The notes: generated from the letters alone by a model not told the origin. DNA of 41,383 nucleotides from Alphaproteobacteria bacterium (GCA_947457015.1 CANGTV010000010.1:1-41383); one strand, 5' to 3'; positions 7,726 to 16,152 are shown, numbered from the stretch's first letter. Numbers and translations are program-made.

Positions 7726-8404
7726 AGCGCTGTTTTATGAGCGTGTAGGCTCTTTTCATGGCCGCCACATAAAGTTTTGTTCTGTAATAAATTTCTTTAG
7801 AGAGTGATAGGTTGTAAGTATGGGATGTTAAATTTCTATCCTCAATCATTTTGAGCCACAATTGTTCATCGTCAATAAGGTTAAGTTCAAAGGATTTTTG
7901 GAGTGTGGTACGAGGTGAATTCACAGTGAAAAGTTCTTGAACGCAAATCTTTTTTAAGACTTTCCAGAACAATTCGGTGGCAGTTTCAAAGTGTTGGATG
8001 GTAGCTTGACGGACATAGAGATTTGCATTTTCTGGTACCTGCGTCATTTCATCGAATCTGTCAATGGATTCTCCTAAACCTAAAAAAGATTCATACCAAG
8101 AATAAGAGCAGGGTTTACGCTCAAAAAGAACCACTTTGTCACGTAAAATGGCGTGGCGTAATTTATCAGTCTCTTGAAGGGTATCAAAACGGACGCAGTC
8201 GATATGAAACAACGTGTCTGCTGTACTAATAATTTCACGGATGGTTGCCCAGTCCTGATCTGTTGCCTTTGGACAAAGAATAGCCAAATCAATATCTAAG
8301 CGAGATTGACTATCTTCCCTTGCTCGAGAGCCATAGAGCCATATGGCCTCAACAAAAGGAAGCGTTCTTAAATGATAATAAAAATCATAACTTTTGATGT
8401 CCAT
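7715..8404 (-). CDS. MNT nucleotidyltransferase fused to HEPN (HepT/HI0074-like) domain
   Basis: The 229-residue protein joins two domains that are usually separate partners. The N-terminal MNT nucleotidyltransferase carries GS-x10-DxD exactly (G25-S26 ... D37-I-D39). The C-terminal HI0074/HEPN-like helical domain carries R190-NLTS-H195-T-Y197, the R-x4-H-x-Y motif of HepT toxins. In known MntA-HepT pairs the MNT protein AMPylates the Tyr of this HEPN motif and silences its RNase activity. Whether the fused form is a self-neutralised toxin or a plain nucleotidyltransferase is unknown. I chose the ATG at 8404, preceded by AGAGAG, over a TTG at 8437 with no clear ribosome site. The gene lies between btuB and the tonB-like gene on the same strand, 49 bp after btuB, so the B12 riboswitch probably controls it. 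Confidence 0.75.
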   Translation of the reverse strand: MDIKSYDFYYHLRTLPFVEAIWLYGSRAREDSQSRLDIDLAILCPKATDQDWATIREIISTADTLFHIDCVRFDTLQETDKLRHAILRDKVVLFERKPCSYSWYESFLGLGESIDRFDEMTQVPENANLYVRQATIQHFETATELFWKVLKKICVQELFTVNSPRTTLQKSFELNLIDDEQLWLKMIEDRNLTSHTYNLSLSKEIYYRTKLYVAAMKRAYTLIKQRYDL

Positions 8405-8453
8405 TCTTAATCTCTCTTGTAGGGTGAGGATTTCCAACAGAACATATCACCAT

Positions 8454-10277
8454 TCATGTCTTTGCCTCAACGCCAAAGAAAAAGGCGCGGCCCCTTGCGC
8501 CGTATCCAAAAAGATCTTCATAGTGCGTATTTCCAAGATTCTCGACACGCCAAAACAAACGAGCATGGGGATTTACATCATAAGCCCCCCCTAGGGTAAC
8601 GAGGCCATAAGGAGCAAGGGTTTGCTTTGTAACGCTATCCTTTCTTGCCGTGACGCCATAGGCCTGGACAAAAAAGGATAAATCCGGGAGGGCTTGCCAA
8701 TGAAGTTCTCCCGCTCCCTTAAAGCTTGGAATTAAGGGAGACCTGCGCTTGCGTGGTAAGTCACGGGCGTGAATAAGGGTAAGGGCAGCTTTCATCTCAA
8801 GGGTCTTGAGGGGCTTTACAGAAAGAGCCATCTCAAAGCCTTGCGTCAGGCGCTGTTCTCCATTGAAGCGTTGCCATGAGCCTCCTGGGAGACGACGAGA
8901 AAGTGTTATGTGATCAATCTTTGTTAAAAACCCTGTGAGGCTTGCTTTCAGTGCGTCATTATAAAAGGTTTGGTCTATGCCCACCTCAAAGCTTTGGCTT
9001 GTTTCTGGCTTTAAAAAGGGATTGGGAGTTTGCCAAGGGGTCCTTTGAAAAAGGTCAGACAGCACGGGGGGCTTAAAATTTGTGCCATAACTTGTGCGGA
9101 GCGTTGTGGAAGGGGTCACTTTTTGATCAGCCCCCACGTTGAATGTTACCCGATTTCCTAGCGCCTGATACTGATCCACGCGAACGCCTCCCTTTAAGGC
9201 CGTTGAGTCAAAGGGTTTAAAGGTATGGATTAAGAAAACTCCCCCGTGGGCGCGCCTGTAAAGTTCTGGGATTTTTGCGAGCTCTTGCCCTCCCTCAAGA
9301 CCGCCTAAAAGTGTGTTCTGAGAATTGATTTTAAATTCAGACCGATAGGCGAGAAGAGGATGCTCTCCTGTGGTGAACGCGTGGAAAGAGGGTGTGTCTG
9401 TTTTTCGGTGAGTCTGAGCATAAGATGCTTTAAGAGACTGATCCCACACCTCACTTCCCCACTTGTTTTCAAGGCTTGTGAGGAGGGTTTGTGTGTTACT
9501 AAAATTCTGGGCTTCAACGGGAAGGAAAAATGATCCGATCTTTTGAGGCTCATCAAACTGTGCTTTCCCCTGAATGTATCTGACGAGTCCTTCCACCTCC
9601 CAATTGTCTGTGAGGGCATAGCCTAAGCGCGAAGAGAAAGTCCCGTTTGTATAGTCATCTCCTTGGCGATTTCCGTGAAGAGGGTTGGTAAAAGGGGATG
9701 GGCCTCGACTTAATCCTGCCGCGGTGGCGGAAAAGGTAAGGGGGCCTTCTTCTCCTTGAGCCGTTAAGGTGCCATAGTGTGTATCAAAACTTCCCCTTTC
9801 TCCTCGCAGTTTAACAGAAGGTTTTCCGCATCCACGCTTAGGGATGAGTTGAATGACGCCTCCTAGCGCTCCTGGACCATAGGCAAGGCTTTGAGGGCCG
9901 GGTAAAACTTCAATTCTCTCAAGATCTGCATTCAGAAGATTCGCCAGATCAACACCCCCGCCAGAGGCTGGGTCATTCACATAGATTCCATCTACCAGCA
10001 CAAGGTTTTGAGGAGAACGCGCCCCTCTGATGGAAAAGTCCACTTGCCGTCCAAGGGGGCCGTTTGAGGTTAAATTCACACTTGGAGCGTAAACAAGGGC
10101 ATCTTTAAGGAAAGTTTCCTGATAGGTCTCAATCTCTTTAGCTGAGATGATTGTTTCTGTTCCGCCGATGGGATCAATGGAAGAAGAAAGAGGGGAAGCT
10201 GTCACTTCATAGATATCTTCAGCAAAAGCTGGGGAGACGCAAAGAAGCGCGCCTACAAAAAAAGAAAGAGATGTCAT
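8454..10277 (-). CDS. btuB: TonB-dependent vitamin B12 receptor BtuB
   Basis: This 607-residue outer-membrane receptor imports cobalamin using TonB energy. It has a signal peptide (cleaved near PAFA/ED), a TonB-box-like stretch YEVTASPL, and a plug domain (about 30-140) with DFSIRGARSPQNLVLVDGI and LERIEVLPGPQSLAYGPGALGGVIQLI. A 22-strand barrel follows, ending in an aromatic-rich segment (AFFFGVEAKT). The specific assignment to cobalamin rests mainly on the B12 riboswitch directly upstream; plug and length agree with BtuB. The ribosome site GCGGAG lies 10 bp before the ATG. It is the first gene of the unit btuB - MNT/HEPN - tonB-like. The periplasmic and inner-membrane BtuFCD partners are not in the window. 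Confidence 0.88.
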   Translation of the reverse strand: MTSLSFFVGALLCVSPAFAEDIYEVTASPLSSSIDPIGGTETIISAKEIETYQETFLKDALVYAPSVNLTSNGPLGRQVDFSIRGARSPQNLVLVDGIYVNDPASGGGVDLANLLNADLERIEVLPGPQSLAYGPGALGGVIQLIPKRGCGKPSVKLRGERGSFDTHYGTLTAQGEEGPLTFSATAAGLSRGPSPFTNPLHGNRQGDDYTNGTFSSRLGYALTDNWEVEGLVRYIQGKAQFDEPQKIGSFFLPVEAQNFSNTQTLLTSLENKWGSEVWDQSLKASYAQTHRKTDTPSFHAFTTGEHPLLAYRSEFKINSQNTLLGGLEGGQELAKIPELYRRAHGGVFLIHTFKPFDSTALKGGVRVDQYQALGNRVTFNVGADQKVTPSTTLRTSYGTNFKPPVLSDLFQRTPWQTPNPFLKPETSQSFEVGIDQTFYNDALKASLTGFLTKIDHITLSRRLPGGSWQRFNGEQRLTQGFEMALSVKPLKTLEMKAALTLIHARDLPRKRRSPLIPSFKGAGELHWQALPDLSFFVQAYGVTARKDSVTKQTLAPYGLVTLGGAYDVNPHARLFWRVENLGNTHYEDLFGYGARGRAFFFGVEAKT

Positions 10278-10301
10278 GATATATCTCCGCTAGGGTTGTC
10301 C

Positions 10302-10340
10302 GACAATTGCTTGTCGTCACCACTAACGGTAGTCCGTGAC
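10302..10340 (-). promoter_or_regulatory. Expression-platform hairpins of the B12 leader
   Basis: Between the aptamer and the btuB ribosome site lie two hairpins: GTCAC..ACTA-CCGT-TAGT..GTGAC (10316-10340) and GACAA/TTGTC (10302-10315). No T-run follows either, so control of translation initiation seems more likely than transcription termination. That is an inference from the fold drawn by eye. Confidence 0.5.
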
Positions 10341-10375
10341 TTCTGACGCGCCCCGCGCAAAAGACTGGTGACTCG

Positions 10376-10533
10376 TTATGGCAGGTCTCCTGACTTGGGC
10401 CTCGTCACCTTGGTCTCCCCCTTCCCGATGCTTTTGGCTTCAGTGGGTTTATGGAGTCTGCTCTTCCCTTACAGTTACGGGGGTAGTCACGGGTTTACAC
10501 CGTGTTCCCTCTTCGGCATTTCTGCACCATATC
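10376..10533 (-). ncRNA. Cobalamin (AdoCbl) riboswitch
   Basis: Read on the minus strand, the leader shows the class hallmarks in order: GAAGAGGGAACACGGTG with AAACCCGTGACT, then CCCGTAACTGTAAGGG, the CCACTG element, CGGGAAGG, and the B12-box AGTCAGGAGACCTGCC. The closing stem P1 is TATGG (5') with CCATA (3'). It precedes btuB by about 100 nt and should lower expression of btuB and the genes behind it when cobalamin is abundant. Confidence 0.95.
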
Positions 10534-10540
10534 TCTCTTA

Positions 10541-10569
10541 TGAATAGAATGTTTAAAAATGGACGTCAA
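10541..10569 (-). promoter_or_regulatory. Sigma-70-type promoter of the btuB leader
   Basis: TTGACG (complement of 10564-10569), a 17-bp spacer and TATTCA (complement of 10541-10546) fit a housekeeping promoter. The expected start site about 7 nt downstream coincides with the first base of the riboswitch stem P1. From here to 10780 I see no gene. Confidence 0.6.
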
Positions 10570-10780
10570 GGATGTTGGAGAGCAGGATCACCTCATGAAA
10601 ATTTTTCGATCCTTTCTTAGGGTGTTTAGCTCCAATGTGTGTTGATTTAATGTATAAAGGGGAGAGCTAAAAGAACTTTCCCTTGCAAATTTTCATAAGA
10701 CAACCCTGGTTTATTTCTCTTCTTGCTTTGATGCGAAAAAAATGTTGAAATAAATTTAGTAAAATTTTTACAAATTTTAT

Positions 10781-10866
10781 GTCATCCTGAACCTTTAGTC
10801 CCGGGCTTGATCCGGGATCATTCAGGATCTAATCGGCGCAAGATCCCGAAATAAATTCGGGATGAC
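10781..10866. repeat. Dispersed palindromic repeat upstream of gspE
   Basis: It starts GTCATCCTGAACCTTTAGTC and contains the stem CCCGGGCTTGATCCGGG. It ends AAATAAATTCGGGATGAC. The middle is nearly identical to the repeat inside the tonB-like gene. It stops 20 bp before the gspE GTG start, so the operon's promoter is either inside or upstream of it. Confidence 0.88.
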
Positions 10867-10886
10867 AGAGGCACCAGGGAGGGGTT

Positions 10887-12581
10887 GTGGCGCAAGAAAA
10901 TGTTCAACACATTCCTGTAATTTCTGAAATTTTAGCTTCAACGTTTTTGGACAAAGGAATTTTGTCTCTTGATCAAGTGGATGTGGCCCTTAAGGAGCAG
11001 CGCCTTCAGGGCACATCTTTTGAAGAGTGTCTTCTGAATTTAGGATTTATGAGCGAGGGGGCGCTTGCGGAAGCTCTCTCCTCAACAAGTGGATGTGAGC
11101 GGGTTAATCTTAAACAAACCCTTTTTGATCACTCCTTAAAGGAGCTGATATCACGGGAAGTGGCGGAGCAGTATTCCCTTGTGCCCCTTTCCTTAGAAGA
11201 GGGGGTTTTACGCGTCGCCCTTGCCGATATTTATAATATGTATGCGCTTGATTTTTTACGCCAAACGCTCCCTCTTGTTCAGAAAGTGATTCCCCTTATT
11301 GCTCTTGAATCGGACATCTTGGAGGCGATTGATCTTTATTATGGGTATGACTTGTCCATTCGGGGTTTATTGAGAGAGGTAGAAACCTCTTCTATCCAAC
11401 CTTTTGTGCGAGATGATTCCATCAACCCAACCATTCGCTTGGTCAATGCTATTGTCATGGATGCTATTAAACTGCAGGCTTCTGACATTCATTTTGAGCC
11501 GGAGGGAGCCTTTATGCGCCTCCGCTATCGCATTGATGGGATTTTGTCTCAAATCTGTACTCTTCATTCTTCCTATTGGCCAGCCATTTGTGTCCGGTTG
11601 AAGGTGATGGCGGAGATGAACATTGCTGAGTCTCGGCGTCCGCAAAATGGACGCATGACCTTTTATGTGGGACCGCGGGAGATTGATTTGCGTGTGTCCT
11701 CTCACCCCACTGTTCATGGGGAGAATATTGTGGTTCGTATTTTGGACAAAAGCCGCTCTCTTTTGGCGCTGGATACCTTGGGGTATTCGGAAGACGTCAT
11801 TTCTCACATAAAAGAAGCGCTGCAGCAACCGACGGGTATGTTTATCATTACAGGTCCTACAGGATGCGGCAAGACAACATCCTTATATTCTATGTTGAGT
11901 TATATGAGTACGCATGCCCTCAACATCATGACCTTAGAGGAGCCTGTTGAATACCAACTCCCTCTCATTCGTCAATCGGATGTGCGGGAGGGGGGAGGGA
12001 TGGATTTTGTCGAAGGGGTTCGATCCATTTTGCGTCAAGATCCTGACATTATTTTAATTGGAGAGATACGTGATATTCCAACAGCTCAGATGGCCCTTCG
12101 GGCGTCCATGACGGGACATCAGGTTTTTTCTACGCTTCATACAAACGATGCGCTGGGAGCTATTCATCGGTTAGTTGATTTAGGGCTGTCGCGTGTGATG
12201 TTGGCTGGAAATTTGATGGCGATTGTTGCGCAGCGCCTTGTGCGAAAGCTGTGTCCTTCCTGTAAAAAAGAACGAGCGATGTATCCTGCAGAGGCCGCTT
12301 TTCTAGGGCTTAAAACTCCCACTTTCCTTTTTACGCCTGAGGGATGTGAGGCGTGTCGTGGGACAGGATACAGGGGGCGGCTTGCTATTGCAGAAATCTT
12401 GAACTTTGACGAGGAAATAAACGAGCTTTTGATTGGCCTGTCCTCCCGTGCTGTTCTTAAAGGAATGGCCTTGAAAAAAGGGTATCTGCCCATGGCCCAA
12501 GACGCGCGCGAGCGGATTTTAAAGGGAGATACAAGTCTTGAGGAAGTGAGGCGTGTTGTTGATTTAAGAGAGGACACATGA
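10887..12581 (+). CDS. gspE: Type II secretion/type IV pilus assembly ATPase (GspE/PilB family)
   Basis: The hexameric cytoplasmic ATPase of this family drives pseudopilus or pilus assembly. The 564-residue protein has an N-terminal T2SSE_N/MshEN-like region (to ~150) and a RecA-like motor. Motor motifs are Walker [10 protein letters not shown] (~322), the Asp box DPDIILIGEIRD with Walker B (~386), and the His box TGHQVFSTLHTNDA. A zinc finger is formed by CPSC (~455) and CEAC (~487). It starts with GTG after GGGAGGGG. The gene overlaps gspF by 4 bp and heads a five-gene operon. PilB and GspE cannot be separated with certainty; the L/M/C-like genes downstream lean toward type II secretion or a related pilus. 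Confidence 0.9.
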   Translation: MAQENVQHIPVISEILASTFLDKGILSLDQVDVALKEQRLQGTSFEECLLNLGFMSEGALAEALSSTSGCERVNLKQTLFDHSLKELISREVAEQYSLVPLSLEEGVLRVALADIYNMYALDFLRQTLPLVQKVIPLIALESDILEAIDLYYGYDLSIRGLLREVETSSIQPFVRDDSINPTIRLVNAIVMDAIKLQASDIHFEPEGAFMRLRYRIDGILSQICTLHSSYWPAICVRLKVMAEMNIAESRRPQNGRMTFYVGPREIDLRVSSHPTVHGENIVVRILDKSRSLLALDTLGYSEDVISHIKEALQQPTGMFIITGPTGCGKTTSLYSMLSYMSTHALNIMTLEEPVEYQLPLIRQSDVREGGGMDFVEGVRSILRQDPDIILIGEIRDIPTAQMALRASMTGHQVFSTLHTNDALGAIHRLVDLGLSRVMLAGNLMAIVAQRLVRKLCPSCKKERAMYPAEAAFLGLKTPTFLFTPEGCEACRGTGYRGRLAIAEILNFDEEINELLIGLSSRAVLKGMALKKGYLPMAQDARERILKGDTSLEEVRRVVDLREDT

Positions 12582-13783
12582 CTTTCTATCGGTATAAAGC
12601 TCTAGGGAAAGAAGGGGCCCTTCACAAAGGGAAGGTGGATGTTGAGTCCTCTGCGGATCTCAAACGCCATCTTGAAGAGCTGGGATTATCTCTCATTACC
12701 TATTCGTCCCAGAGGCGAGAGTTGTCCTCTTTTTTTCCGCACAAAGTGAGGACGCGGGCCTTGATGGATCTGTGCCTTCATTTGGAACAATTTGAAAAGG
12801 CTGGCATTCCGCTGAAGGACAGTCTTGAAGACCTTGTCACTGTTCAAGAAGTTCCAAAACTTAAGATCACACTTCTAGAGGTCATCCGTGATGTGGAAAG
12901 GGGGATCTTGTTTTCAAAAGCGCTTGCGAAACATCCTCTTGTCTTTGACTCTATTTTTGTAGGGCTTATCGCCGTTGGAGAAAAAACAGGGCGCTTATCC
13001 TTCGTTCTTCAGCATCTTGTCCACCACTTGAAATGGCTGGATGAGGTGCAGGCCCAAATTCTTAAAGCCTTTCGATATCCCTTGTTTATGATCATTTTTC
13101 TGTTAGCGGCAGTTGTTGTTTTAATGACCGTCTTGGTGCCAGAGCTCGTTGCCTTTATGCAAAGTTTTAGGGGGGAGCTTCCTCTTTCAACCCGATGTCT
13201 TCTTGCCGTTTCATCATTTTTATCTCGTTACCTTTTCCTTCTTTTAAGTGGGGTGGTGGGCGGATTCCTCCTCATCTTGGCTGTTTTTAAATTTCACCCT
13301 CACGGAGGCTTTTGGAAAAACAACTTGCAAGAGAGGATGCCACTGATTGGGCCTTTAAGGCGCAAACTGGCTATGGCGCGATTTTGCCATCTTTTTGCTG
13401 TCATGTTTGGCGGTGGAATTGACATTCTTCACGCTCTTCAGACAGCACGAGAGTCTCTCGGTCCAGGGAGGCTCTCTTCTACTCTTAAGGATGTGGAGAG
13501 GTTTGTGCGGGAGGGAAGTGCTCTTTCCAGTGCCTTTGAGAAAGGGGGAGGATTTCCTCCCCTGGTGATTCGGATGATTAAGATGGGGGAGCAAACGAGC
13601 TCCCTTCACGTTAATCTTTTGCATGTGAAAGAGTATTTTGACACAACCCTCAAACGCCATGTGGAGCATATGGTGGGTCTTATTGAACCTCTCATGATTT
13701 TAACCGTTGGGAGTGTCATGGCGTGGATTGTGTATTCTGTTTTTGTCCCCCTTTATGAGACGTTGGCTCTTATGGATTATTGA
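12578..13783 (+). CDS. gspF: Type II secretion/pilus inner-membrane platform protein (GspF/PilC family)
   Basis: This polytopic platform protein couples the ATPase to pseudopilin extraction. The 401-residue sequence has the canonical two GspF repeats. Each has a helical cytoplasmic domain with a GIPLKDSLEDL-type turn (first copy ~80-170, second copy GGIDILHAL... ~285-370) followed by membrane helices (~170-190, ~210-235, and ~375-395). VGEKTGRL and MGEQTSSL are the matching GE.tG.L family signatures. The first ~60 residues (YRYKALGKEGALHKG) match the usual N-terminal GspF extension. It overlaps gspE by 4 bp. Confidence 0.92.
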   Translation: MTFYRYKALGKEGALHKGKVDVESSADLKRHLEELGLSLITYSSQRRELSSFFPHKVRTRALMDLCLHLEQFEKAGIPLKDSLEDLVTVQEVPKLKITLLEVIRDVERGILFSKALAKHPLVFDSIFVGLIAVGEKTGRLSFVLQHLVHHLKWLDEVQAQILKAFRYPLFMIIFLLAAVVVLMTVLVPELVAFMQSFRGELPLSTRCLLAVSSFLSRYLFLLLSGVVGGFLLILAVFKFHPHGGFWKNNLQERMPLIGPLRRKLAMARFCHLFAVMFGGGIDILHALQTARESLGPGRLSSTLKDVERFVREGSALSSAFEKGGGFPPLVIRMIKMGEQTSSLHVNLLHVKEYFDTTLKRHVEHMVGLIEPLMILTVGSVMAWIVYSVFVPLYETLALMDY

Positions 13784-13787
13784 GGGG

Positions 13788-15017
13788 ATGAAAGATAAAT
13801 TTCTTTTATACCTTACGGAGGAAGAGGTCATTCTTTACAAAGGGACCGCTGAAAAGCTTGCAACCTTTAAAGGGTCGTTTGAGGAGAGTGTTCCGGCCCT
13901 TGAAACTCATCTTTGCCCAAAAGACTCTCTTTACCTTCTGATTGATCGAAACCAGCAAGATATCCATGAGGAAAAACTACCTCCCCTCTTCTTGTGGGAT
14001 CGGGCGCGTCTCCTGTTTCATAAAAAACAAAGCTGTTCTTCTCAAGGAGGATACGCAAGCTTTCACTTTTTTAAGCAGGAAGGAGACGTTTACTTAAGAT
14101 GGGCCCACCTTCCTCAACAGGATCCAATCATTCCTTGGATTGATTTTATTAAGGTGCGTTCAGGACATGTTTTTTTTATCGCTCTTGAAGGAGGGCGTTT
14201 TTTAGGGAAGAAACTGCCGTCTTCAAAAGGGTATCGCCTGTTGATTTACGCATCGCCCTCTCAAAAAATGCGGCACGTGGTTTTTAAGGGGAAACACCTT
14301 TTGCTCGTCCGCACGTCTCAAGGGGAGGAAGATATGAAAGGGTCGCTTCATTTTCTGAGCCGTACACATGCTGATATTCATGACACCCTTGAGGTGATAA
14401 AATGTGAGGCTCAGGAGCTTATAAGCTTTGTGGTTTCTCAAAAAAAATCTTCGTTTCCGCTTTCTTCTTCTGCCTTTTCGAGTTCTCTCTGGATAAGGAA
14501 GGGGATGGGGGCGTGTCTTAGCCTCATCTGTCTATGGACAATGATTGAGGGTTATGAAGGATTTATGTTTAAAAGCAAAACCTCCCCTGTCTTATTTGAG
14601 GGGGTGTCCTTAATGAAAACGTCTGAGGCACTTACGTCTCGTTTGGAAGGCAAAGATGTTACGCAGCTGCGTAGGGCTCTGGCACACTATGATGAAGTAA
14701 AGCCCTATCAAGCAGGCCCTTTGAAAAATATTCAGCAGTTGGCGTCCTTATTAAAAATGTATCCCCTTCGTCTTGAGAGCGTAAGGTGGCATCAGGAACA
14801 GCAACTTGAAATTCTGCTGAGCTTTCTCATGGAATCTGTCTCGAAAAAGGCGACACTTGCTACATTTGAAGCTTTTCTCTTGTCAGCCCATGAGCATTTT
14901 CCAAAGAGTCATCTTCAGGTTCTGGAAGCGCCTTTTAACAGCAGTCCCCATGAGACGTTTAAAGATTCTCCTGAGGGAGAGCTTCCGCGGGTTCAATTTA
15001 AAATTGTGGGCCCATGA
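13788..15017 (+). CDS. GspL/PilM-N-like assembly protein
   Basis: A 409-residue bitopic protein: a cytoplasmic part (1-235), one membrane helix (about 238-258, GACLSLICLWTMIEGYEGF) and a periplasmic part. That matches the architecture of GspL, which links the GspE ATPase to GspM in type II secretion. Primary sequence similarity visible by eye is low, so the call rests on topology plus its place directly after gspE-gspF and before a GspM/PilO-shaped gene. The ATG at 13788 follows GAGGGG at ideal distance; an upstream in-frame ATG would run into gspF. It overlaps the next gene by 4 bp. Confidence 0.6.
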   Translation: MKDKFLLYLTEEEVILYKGTAEKLATFKGSFEESVPALETHLCPKDSLYLLIDRNQQDIHEEKLPPLFLWDRARLLFHKKQSCSSQGGYASFHFFKQEGDVYLRWAHLPQQDPIIPWIDFIKVRSGHVFFIALEGGRFLGKKLPSSKGYRLLIYASPSQKMRHVVFKGKHLLLVRTSQGEEDMKGSLHFLSRTHADIHDTLEVIKCEAQELISFVVSQKKSSFPLSSSAFSSSLWIRKGMGACLSLICLWTMIEGYEGFMFKSKTSPVLFEGVSLMKTSEALTSRLEGKDVTQLRRALAHYDEVKPYQAGPLKNIQQLASLLKMYPLRLESVRWHQEQQLEILLSFLMESVSKKATLATFEAFLLSAHEHFPKSHLQVLEAPFNSSPHETFKDSPEGELPRVQFKIVGP

Positions 15018-15547
15018 GAAGGGAAATTCTCTTGTTCTCAGTATTGATCTGTGTCTCTTGTGCTGGCCTTTGGATGGCTATTAATTTTCGGCAAACACAA
15101 GAACGATCCTTTAATCGTGCCGTGGGAGACCGCAGTGCCTTTCAACGAAAAATTCAGACTTTGAAAGAGGATCTTACCTTCCTGGAGTCCCATCAAAAGG
15201 ACATTGATTTTTTAAAGGAAAAAGGATGGATGTTTCCACAAAATCGCTTGATTGCGGGCGAGTTTTTAGAAAGATTACGGCCTTTGTTAAAAGAGGTTTC
15301 TTATCAGTTTGAGCCTGAAAGTGTGAAGGAGTTGAAAGAAAATGTTTCTGTGAAAGTCACGCAGATTTCCTTTGAAACCGGATCGATTCTTGATGTTGAG
15401 GTGTATGCCTTCATCGAGGCTCTTTTAAATCAGTTTCCTGGTATTCTTATTCTGCGAGACCTCACCTTAAGACGGCAGGAAGGCGAGCCTCATTATATTC
15501 AAGGAACAATTGTCGTTGATTGGGTTGCCATGGGAGGGGAAGTTTAA
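15014..15547 (+). CDS. GspM/PilO-like assembly protein
   Basis: A 177-residue protein with a short cytoplasmic N-terminus, a membrane helix (about 5-23) and a coiled-coil-like stretch (about 35-70, rich in Lys/Glu/Leu). A small alpha/beta periplasmic domain follows, ending TIVVDWVAMG. This is the topology of GspM or PilO, which pair with GspL/PilN. Low sequence complexity of the family makes homology hard to prove by eye; gene order gives most of the support. It overlaps the preceding gene by 4 bp, and the next ATG begins 1 bp after its stop. Confidence 0.55.
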   Translation: MRREILLFSVLICVSCAGLWMAINFRQTQERSFNRAVGDRSAFQRKIQTLKEDLTFLESHQKDIDFLKEKGWMFPQNRLIAGEFLERLRPLLKEVSYQFEPESVKELKENVSVKVTQISFETGSILDVEVYAFIEALLNQFPGILILRDLTLRRQEGEPHYIQGTIVVDWVAMGGEV

Positions 15548-15548
15548 G

Positions 15549-15887
15549 ATGGGTTTCCTTTGGGTCTGGATTTTCTTTGAAAACGCTTGTGCTTTTGCGG
15601 AGATGATGAACGCGCCCCCTTATCCCTCGCTTTTCTTTAAGGATGATGAGATCGCTCGTCTTCATGAGAGTAATCAAGAGACCTGTGGGGCGCTGTCTCT
15701 TTCCGCTATTCTCTATTATGACGAAAACCATTGGTCGGCGTGGATAAACGATAAGATTATTCGCCCAGATAATACACAAGACTTGGAGGGGTTTCATATT
15801 GAGAAGATCTCTCCTGATGAGGTTGAGTTTTCTCAACGTTCTGCAGAGGGAGAAATCTTAGAGACTTTTAGCTTGCGTCCTTATTAA
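15549..15887 (+). CDS. GspC/PilP-like periplasmic protein
   Basis: A 112-residue secreted or anchored protein with a hydrophobic N-terminal signal (GFLWVWIFFENACAFA). A single domain reading LSAILYYDENHWSAWINDKII...GFHIEKISPDEVEFS follows. This resembles the HR domain of GspC/PilP (L.GI....  W.AwInG.vv..Gd...G..V..I..d.V.l), which contacts the secretin. It is the last gene of the operon and abuts its predecessor. A short tail ends at FSLRPY. No secretin, pseudopilin or prepilin peptidase gene follows, so those must be elsewhere or absent. Confidence 0.5.
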   Translation: MGFLWVWIFFENACAFAEMMNAPPYPSLFFKDDEIARLHESNQETCGALSLSAILYYDENHWSAWINDKIIRPDNTQDLEGFHIEKISPDEVEFSQRSAEGEILETFSLRPY

Positions 15888-15900
15888 GGTGACCTGAGCT

Positions 15901-16121
15901 TTGGATAAGGACTTTCATTTTTTTATTTTATAAACAATATATTATGTCATTGCGAGGAGTGCAGCGACGAAGCAACCCAGGATAAAGAATTTATTCAGAA
16001 GGAATGCATCTTTTTATTTTCTAGAAAACTGCTGGGCTTATGTAGATAAAAAAGGCTGCATGTCCTATGGACATGGGTTGTTTGCACTGGGTTGCTTCGT
16101 CGCTGCACTCCTCGCAATGAC
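15901..16121. repeat. MITE-like element with perfect 35-bp inverted ends
   Basis: GTCATTGCGAGGAGTGCAGC... (15946-15980) is repeated exactly in inverted orientation at 16087-16121. The arms flank 106 bp that include the hairpin CATGTCC/GGACATG and no reading frame. The 45 bp to the left (15901-15945, containing TTTATAAACAATATATTA) recur inverted at 18259-18300. The region 15888-16195 otherwise holds only the porin terminator. Confidence 0.9.
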
Positions 16122-16152
16122 GCTACCTACCTGTCCAAACGGGTTAACATGA

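Noticed and set aside
8405-8437. TTG start extending the MNT-HEPN protein by 11 residues
   Set aside because: No Shine-Dalgarno sequence precedes it, whereas the ATG at 8404 has AGAGAG at suitable spacing.
10378-10620. Plus-strand open frame over the B12 leader
   Set aside because: It is the reverse strand of a highly structured riboswitch.
11367-11828. Long minus-strand open frame antisense to gspE
   Set aside because: It lies wholly inside gspE, has no recognisable domain and reflects the codon bias of the sense gene.
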